From NCBI GenBank assembly GCA_021775195.1, contig JAJFIG010000505.1, forward strand, positions 1-10,013: DNA of 10,013 nucleotides, in the 5' to 3' direction. The translations under genes and the position numbers were made by a program. Source of the DNA: Rhodospirillales bacterium (GTDB lineage: Bacteria; Pseudomonadota; Alphaproteobacteria; Rhodospirillales; 2-02-FULL-58-16). Under the pieces are notes generated by a model. That model saw only the letters and a list, made by a program, of their open reading frames with translations. It did no database searches and was not told where the DNA came from. Shown here piece by piece: positions 5,899 through 10,013 of the stretch (the stretch's first letter is position 1; each line of letters opens with the position of its first letter).

Positions 5899-8646
5899 CT
5901 AGGGTGACGCCGCTGTTTCCGTTTCGTCATCACCGCCCTTGCCCAGGGGGCGGAAGACGAAGCGCTGGTAGAGGTAGCCGACGGCGATCAGGCTGAGCCC
6001 CAGTCCGAGGAAGGAGCCGACCCGGTAGAGGCCGGTGAGTGCCGCCATGTCCCATAGGAAGACCTTGCCGATGACCAGGAAGATCAGGCCCAGGGAGGCG
6101 TGACGGAGCGCCGTCACGCGGCGGTTGATGCCGAGGGCGAGAAGGGCGCCGGCGTAGAGCAGCCAGGCCAGGGAATAGGCGTAGCCCTCGGCGTTGGTGA
6201 TGGGGCCGAAGGCCAGGATGTTGCCGTGGAAGAGGTGGCGGACCTCCAGTGTGAGATCGACGAAGACCAGGCCGAGGACGAAAATCCCCGCCCAAGAAGC
6301 CACCTGCCCGTGTCCTTGGCGCCCGGCTTCCCAGTGGATGAGCAGGGCGAAGGCGGCGGGGGCCAGGTAGGCCAGTGAGAGTTTGTCGGCGAGGAGCCAG
6401 GAACCGACGTCGACCCTGGAGAACAGCGGGTTCGAAATGCCGACCTGGAGCACGACCACCTGGGCGGCGGCGAGGCCGATGAGGATGGTGGCGCCCCAGA
6501 TCGCGACGGGGCGCGGCGAGATGCGATGGCGGCGGTAGAGGCCGAAGCCGGTGGCGAGCCAGGCGATGGCCTGCAGGCTCTGCTCGAGGAGGGCGTAGCG
6601 CCAGAACCCGGCCCCGTGCTCGCCGAAGAAATGACGGATCTCGAGGCTGATCAGGGCGACGGCGATGGCGATGGTGCCGGATTCCAGGATCATGACCAGA
6701 TGGTCGTCGGCGGTCTTTCGGAACCAGCGCGCCGCCAGGAAGAAGGCCAGGGCCGGCAGGCCGTAGCCGTAGAGAATCCAGAAAGCGCTGCCCGGGGCCC
6801 CAAAGGGCAGGCCCGGCATGTGGTGGAAGAGGACGAGGCGGACGGCGACGGCGGCGGCGATGGCGAGGGCCACCGGGCGCAGGCCGGGGATACGGACCCG
6901 GGTCTGGACCCAGCCGGCGGCGGGCAACTGCAGGGCCAGGGCCAGGGTGAGCCAGGTCTTCTCCAGGGTGATGGCCGCCGCCAGGGTGAGGGCGGCGATG
7001 ACGGCGAGGGCGTAGCAGCCGAGTGCCGGCTCCATCCCCGGGCGCTCGCGGTGGCGGGCGACGCGGCTTGATGCGGCGGTGGCGGCGACGGCGAGGCCGA
7101 GGCCGATGACGCTCCAGGCGAGGTCGATGCCGAGCGCCCGCAGGCGCCAGTGACAGACGGCGAGCACGGTCAGGGGAACGGCGGTGGAGACGGTCGCCCA
7201 GAGGACCGGGGTGCGCGCCCGCCACAGCCCGGCGAAGCCGGCGAGGCCGAAGCCGGCGGCGATCAGGGCGGCGGTGGCGGCGAAGACCGAAAGCTCCGGC
7301 GGCACGATGGGACCCGGCGGGATGTAGCCGCCGTCGGCGAGGCTCAGGGGCCTGAGGGACACCTGCATGATTTGCGCAACGTGCCAGGTGGCGAGCAGGA
7401 GAACCGCGGTGACGGCGCTTACTGCCAGCAACCCCTCGAGGCCGCGAAGACGGAAGGCGGCGACGGCGAGGGTGGCGGCGATCAGGGCGAAGGCGACAAG
7501 CGAGACGCCGCCGTAGGCGTCCATGCGCACAAGGACGAAGGAGAGGACGGCGACGGCGGTGCCGGTTGCCAGCGCCAATGCCTGGGGAGGCGACAGGGCG
7601 GTGACGTCGAGAGGACCGGGGGTGCCGTCGCCGTCCCCGACCAGGGCCTCCCACCGGGGGGCGGCGAAGAGGGCCAGGGTGGCGATCAGGTGGAGGGCGA
7701 CGGGGAGGGCATCTCCCGGCGACCACTGGGTCCCCATCCAGACCAGGTCCCAGAGGACCGAGCCGAGCAGGGACAGCCCCGCCAGCCACCACCAATTGCG
7801 GTAGCGGACGACGGCAAGGGCGCTGACGGCGACGAAGGTGACGTAGGTGAACAGGCCCGCCGCCGAAGGGGCGGGGGTCTCGACCAGCAGCGGCACGGCG
7901 AAGGCGCCGAGGATTCCCATGGCGGCGATGAACGGACCCTGCAGCAGGGAGAGGGCAAGCGCGACAAGGGCGATGACGGCGAGGGCGGTGAAGACAATCA
8001 ACGGTGGCAGCAGGCCGTAGAGGGCGTAGCCGGCGTAAACGCTGGCGAAGGCGATGGCGAGGCCGGCGGCGGTCAGGGCCGGGGGCACGGTGGTGGGCCG
8101 GATGGATCCGATCTCGCGCTCCAGGGGCTGGCGGCGCAGCCATTCGCCGCCGGCGATGAGGCCGGCGCCGAGCAGGCAGCCCAGGAAGACCCGGACAGGC
8201 GGCGAGAGGAGATTGTTCTCGATGCCGTATTTGATCAGGAAGACGCCGCCCAGGGCGATGGTGAGGCTGCCGAGCCAGACCAGCCAGCGGGACGCCACGA
8301 CCTCCTCGAAGGTTTGCCGTTTCGCCGCTGGTTGGGACGGTTGCGCCGTGGGCGGCTCGGCGATGCGCCAGGAGGCGGGTTCCTCGGCGGGCGCCTTGGA
8401 TGGCGGTTGATCCGGCTCGGGGCGGGGCGGCGGCGGTGCCGCTTCCCTGACAGGGGCATCGGGTGCGGCGGCCGGTTCCGGGGAGGGGGTCCGGCCGCCG
8501 GCCTCGAGAACACGGACCCGGTCATGAAGCCGGGCGAGTTCGTTATCGAACCGGGTCGTGCGGCGCAACGCCGCGAGGGCGGTAAGCGGCGATACGATGA
8601 CCGCGATGAAGGTGATGACGGCGAGAAATGTGACGAAATCGTACAT
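5899..8646 (-). CDS. DUF2339 family large polytopic membrane protein
   Basis: The 915-residue protein starts with one membrane helix (about 5-25), then a short charged, probably helical, coiled segment (29-49). A long Pro/Ala/Glu-rich linker follows (51-108). From about residue 118 to near the end there is a nearly continuous series of hydrophobic segments, roughly two dozen helices by eye. The block from SRWLVWLGSLTIALGGVFLI through IKYGIENN to GEWLRR (119-172) and the C-terminal SFLGLGLSLIAVGYLYQRF are typical of DUF2339. The biochemical role of the family is unknown; a function in the cell envelope is only a guess. The start at 8646 has GAGGAG (8660-8655) 8 bases upstream. The gene is divergent from the TetR gene, and its predicted promoter shares operator-like palindromes with that gene. 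The C-terminal tail is acidic and soluble. Confidence 0.93.
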   Translation of the reverse strand: MYDFVTFLAVITFIAVIVSPLTALAALRRTTRFDNELARLHDRVRVLEAGGRTPSPEPAAAPDAPVREAAPPPPRPEPDQPPSKAPAEEPASWRIAEPPTAQPSQPAAKRQTFEEVVASRWLVWLGSLTIALGGVFLIKYGIENNLLSPPVRVFLGCLLGAGLIAGGEWLRRQPLEREIGSIRPTTVPPALTAAGLAIAFASVYAGYALYGLLPPLIVFTALAVIALVALALSLLQGPFIAAMGILGAFAVPLLVETPAPSAAGLFTYVTFVAVSALAVVRYRNWWWLAGLSLLGSVLWDLVWMGTQWSPGDALPVALHLIATLALFAAPRWEALVGDGDGTPGPLDVTALSPPQALALATGTAVAVLSFVLVRMDAYGGVSLVAFALIAATLAVAAFRLRGLEGLLAVSAVTAVLLLATWHVAQIMQVSLRPLSLADGGYIPPGPIVPPELSVFAATAALIAAGFGLAGFAGLWRARTPVLWATVSTAVPLTVLAVCHWRLRALGIDLAWSVIGLGLAVAATAASSRVARHRERPGMEPALGCYALAVIAALTLAAAITLEKTWLTLALALQLPAAGWVQTRVRIPGLRPVALAIAAAVAVRLVLFHHMPGLPFGAPGSAFWILYGYGLPALAFFLAARWFRKTADDHLVMILESGTIAIAVALISLEIRHFFGEHGAGFWRYALLEQSLQAIAWLATGFGLYRRHRISPRPVAIWGATILIGLAAAQVVVLQVGISNPLFSRVDVGSWLLADKLSLAYLAPAAFALLIHWEAGRQGHGQVASWAGIFVLGLVFVDLTLEVRHLFHGNILAFGPITNAEGYAYSLAWLLYAGALLALGINRRVTALRHASLGLIFLVIGKVFLWDMAALTGLYRVGSFLGLGLSLIAVGYLYQRFVFRPLGKGGDDETETAASP

Positions 8647-8706
8647 TGCACCCGCTCCTCTTGCTCTTTCGCGGCCGGCCGGAATGCGGTGGCCAGGCCA
8701 ATTAAA

Positions 8707-8719
8707 TGAACGTTGTTCA
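8707..8719. promoter_or_regulatory. Operator-like palindrome 1
   Basis: TGAAC-GTT-GTTCA is a perfect 5-base inverted repeat with a 3-base centre. It follows the pattern TTGAAC-N3-GTTCAA except at the outermost pair. Its centre (8713) falls on the predicted transcription start of the DUF2339 gene, so a bound repressor would block initiation there. Confidence 0.62.
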
Positions 8720-8720
8720 G

Positions 8721-8749
8721 AATATAGCTTGATTTTGAATTCCGTTCAA
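8721..8749 (-). promoter_or_regulatory. Predicted promoter of the DUF2339 gene
   Basis: On the minus strand TTGAAC (8749-8744) and TATATT (8726-8721) are separated by 17 bases, with 4 of 6 and 5 of 6 consensus matches. The start of transcription would be near 8714, about 68 bases before the ATG at 8646. Palindrome 2 overlaps the -35 box, and palindrome 1 covers the start. Confidence 0.6.
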
Positions 8750-8757
8750 TATATATT
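8729..8757 (+). promoter_or_regulatory. Predicted promoter of the TetR-hydrolase operon
   Basis: TTGATT (8729-8734) and TATATT (8752-8757) are separated by 17 bases, with 4 of 6 and 5 of 6 consensus matches. Transcription would begin near 8764, about 35 bases before the TetR start codon. The spacer contains palindrome 2, and the predicted start lies inside palindrome 3, as expected for autorepression. Confidence 0.62.
8735..8749. promoter_or_regulatory. Operator-like palindrome 2
   Basis: TTGAAT-TCC-GTTCAA matches TTGAAC-N3-GTTCAA with one mismatch in the left arm. It lies in the middle of the divergent region, inside the spacer of the plus-strand promoter and over the -35 box of the minus-strand promoter. 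Binding here could affect both genes. Confidence 0.6.
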
Positions 8758-8772
8758 TTGAACATCGTTTAA
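8758..8772. promoter_or_regulatory. Operator-like palindrome 3
   Basis: TTGAAC-ATC-GTTTAA matches TTGAAC-N3-GTTCAA with one mismatch in the right arm. Its centre (8765) falls on the predicted start of the TetR transcript. It is 52 bases, about five helical turns, from the centre of palindrome 1, so proteins bound at the two outer sites would face the same side of the DNA. Confidence 0.6.
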
Positions 8773-8798
8773 TTTTATCCGTCACGAGGATCCAAAAA

Positions 8799-9416
8799 AT
8801 GGCGCGGCGATCGGACCACACCCGGGAAGAACTCTACGATCTGGCCATGGAAGCGGCCCGGGCCACGGTCGAGGCCGACGGCTACCGGGCCCTGACGGCG
8901 CGCAACGTCGCCGAGGCCATCGGCTATTCGCCGGGGACCCTCTATAACCTGTTCGAGAACCTGGACGACATGATCGTCCATCTCAACGGGCGGACCCTGG
9001 AGGCGCTGCACGAGCGGCTGTCGGCGGCGGCCCGCACCGGCGACCCGGCGGCCGACCTGATGGCCCTGCTCGACGGCTATCTCGGCTACCTTGGCGACCA
9101 TCCCAACCTGTGGAGTCTGCTCTTCGACTACAGCCTGCCCGAGGGCCGCGACCTTCCCGACTGGTACGTGCGCAAGGTGGGCCTGGTCATGGGTTTGGTC
9201 GAGGCGGCGCTGGCGCCGCTCTTCGGACCGGGCGAAAGCGAGGACCGGGGCAACGCGGCGCGCATCGTCTGGGCCGGCCTGCACGGCATCTGTTCGTTGA
9301 ACGACACCGGCAAGCTGCGGGTGGTCGCCACCCAGCCGGTACGCGCGATGGCGGAAACCCTGGTTACCCATTTCGTCACCGGCCTCGGGGCCGTTCGCGG
9401 CGGGAGGCGGTCATGA
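8799..9416 (+). CDS. TetR family repressor with WHG-type C-terminal domain
   Basis: The 205-residue protein has the size and two-part build of TetR regulators. The N-terminal DNA-binding domain covers about residues 10-56, with the helix-turn-helix at 33-53 (from TARNVAEAIGYS to PGTLYNLF). The C-terminal helical domain contains IVWAGLHGICSL (156-167), which fits the WHG ligand-binding family. Such proteins usually release DNA when a small, often hydrophobic, ligand binds; the ligand here is unknown. The start at ATG 8799 has GAGGA (8786-8790) 8 bases upstream. The gene overlaps the next one by ATGA and faces the DUF2339 gene. Three matching palindromes in the shared promoter region are its likely operators, which would make it an autorepressor that also controls DUF2339. 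Confidence 0.93.
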   Translation: MARRSDHTREELYDLAMEAARATVEADGYRALTARNVAEAIGYSPGTLYNLFENLDDMIVHLNGRTLEALHERLSAAARTGDPAADLMALLDGYLGYLGDHPNLWSLLFDYSLPEGRDLPDWYVRKVGLVMGLVEAALAPLFGPGESEDRGNAARIVWAGLHGICSLNDTGKLRVVATQPVRAMAETLVTHFVTGLGAVRGGRRS

Positions 9417-10013
9417 CCCGGTCCTGGCGCCCCCGGTCGCGGGTTTCCCGGACGGCGCTGGCCATGGGCATCGCCGCCGCCGTGGTGCCCGCCGTGATCA
9501 AGGTCGCCATGGCCGGCGACAGCGTTCCCCTCAACGTCCCGGCGCCGACGCTGGGCGGCAAACAGTTGTGGCGGGACGCCTTCGTCCACGCCGGCTGGCG
9601 CATCCAGGAGCACGTGGTTAGCGGGCACTTCCGGCTCCTCGACCCGAAACAGGTTCGCCGCGCCTGGGGGAGCTACGGGCACTGCAAGGAGCGCTTCGAC
9701 GGCAAGCGGGAGAAAAAAGGGATCAGGCCCCGGAGTTCCCACATGGTCCTGCTGGTGCACGGCATCGGCCGCTCGACGGGCACCTTCTCCGATCTCACGG
9801 ACGCCGTCGACGGTGCCGGCTACGACGCCGAGGCGATCAGCTACCCGAGCACCCGGGGCACCATCGAGGACCATGCCGACGGTATCGCCCGCCTGCTGGA
9901 GCGGACCGAAGGGGCGGACAGGGTCTCCTTCGTCACCCACAGCATGGGGGCGCTGGTGGTGCGCCACCTGCTGGCTGCCGGCGGTGGGTGGATGGATCGC
10001 CTGGCGCTGGGCC
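9413..10013 (+). CDS. Alpha/beta hydrolase (lipase/esterase-like), 5' part only
   Basis: The frame begins at ATG 9413, overlapping the TetR stop as ATGA, and is open for 200 codons to the right edge. An Arg-rich N-terminus (residues 1-13) is followed by a hydrophobic stretch (14-33) ending A-M-A-G, which reads as a signal peptide with possible cleavage after residue 34, or as a membrane anchor. A polar region of about 75 residues precedes the hydrolase core. There, LLVHGIG (113-119) gives the oxyanion-hole HG motif and FVTHSMGALVV (173-183) the nucleophile elbow with S177. The first glycine of the usual GxSxG is Thr, as often seen in this kind of lipase. The catalytic Asp and His are beyond the window. 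Coupling to the TetR gene suggests that the regulator senses its substrate or product, perhaps a lipid or ester. Confidence 0.88.
   Translation, partial: MTRSWRPRSRVSRTALAMGIAAAVVPAVIKVAMAGDSVPLNVPAPTLGGKQLWRDAFVHAGWRIQEHVVSGHFRLLDPKQVRRAWGSYGHCKERFDGKREKKGIRPRSSHMVLLVHGIGRSTGTFSDLTDAVDGAGYDAEAISYPSTRGTIEDHADGIARLLERTEGADRVSFVTHSMGALVVRHLLAAGGGWMDRLALG

Noticed and set aside
4194..5933. 579-codon minus-strand frame opposite the HTH, LsrG-like and Fe-ADH genes
   Set aside because: It covers three convincing plus-strand genes, is Arg/Pro/Gly-rich and has no family features, so it is a GC-content shadow.
5930..8143. 737-codon alternate minus-strand frame inside DUF2339
   Set aside because: It is an Arg/Pro-rich out-of-frame reading of the same gene with no domain of its own.
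7150..8709. 519-codon plus-strand frame opposite DUF2339
   Set aside because: It consists of Gly/Asp/Glu low-complexity sequence mirrored from hydrophobic codons of the membrane protein, and the true DUF2339 frame is clear.

Overview
This is a GC-rich bacterial chromosomal window. The protein families and gene order (a queA-tgt-queF queuosine operon, a DUF2975/small-HTH pair, a DUF2339 membrane protein) suggest an alphaproteobacterium, perhaps of the Rhodospirillales. That placement rests on overall impression and not on a marker gene. No rRNA, tRNA, CRISPR array, insertion sequence or prophage gene was seen. Two AT-rich islands, about 3421-3479 and 8700-8778, stand out from the GC-rich background, and both are divergent promoter regions.

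Layout. (1) 1-302, minus: the 5' part of a small conserved-looking protein that runs off the left edge. (2) 434-3295, minus: a four-gene queuosine operon in transcription order queA, tgt (GTG start overlapping the queA stop by 4 bases), a 58-residue lipoprotein, and queF. QueF makes preQ1, Tgt puts it into tRNA, and QueA converts it to epoxyqueuosine. The lipoprotein is the unexplained member. (3) 3296-3591: a divergent promoter region serving queA (minus) and the next pair (plus). (4) 3592-4336, plus: a DUF2975 four-helix membrane protein followed by a YozG-like HTH regulator. (5) 4401-5897, plus: an LsrG-like ABM-domain protein and an iron-type alcohol dehydrogenase 3 bases apart. (6) 5899-8646, minus: a very large DUF2339 polytopic membrane protein, convergent with the dehydrogenase and only 1 base from it. 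(7) 8647-8798: a compact divergent control region. (8) 8799-10013, plus: a TetR/WHG-type regulator translationally coupled (ATGA overlap) to a secreted or membrane-anchored alpha/beta hydrolase that runs off the right edge.

The most informative non-coding structure is at 8707-8772. Two back-to-back promoters, each with a 17-base spacer and a TATATT -10 box, are covered by three copies of a TTGAAC-N3-GTTCAA palindrome. The central copy lies between the promoters and the outer two sit on the two predicted transcription starts. This predicts that the TetR protein represses both its own hydrolase operon and the DUF2339 gene. Otherwise the window looks mostly like ordinary core and housekeeping-type sequence. 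I do not see a clear, wholly new system. The best leads are this regulatory module, the lipoprotein inside the queuosine operon, and the orphan LsrG-like/dehydrogenase pair.
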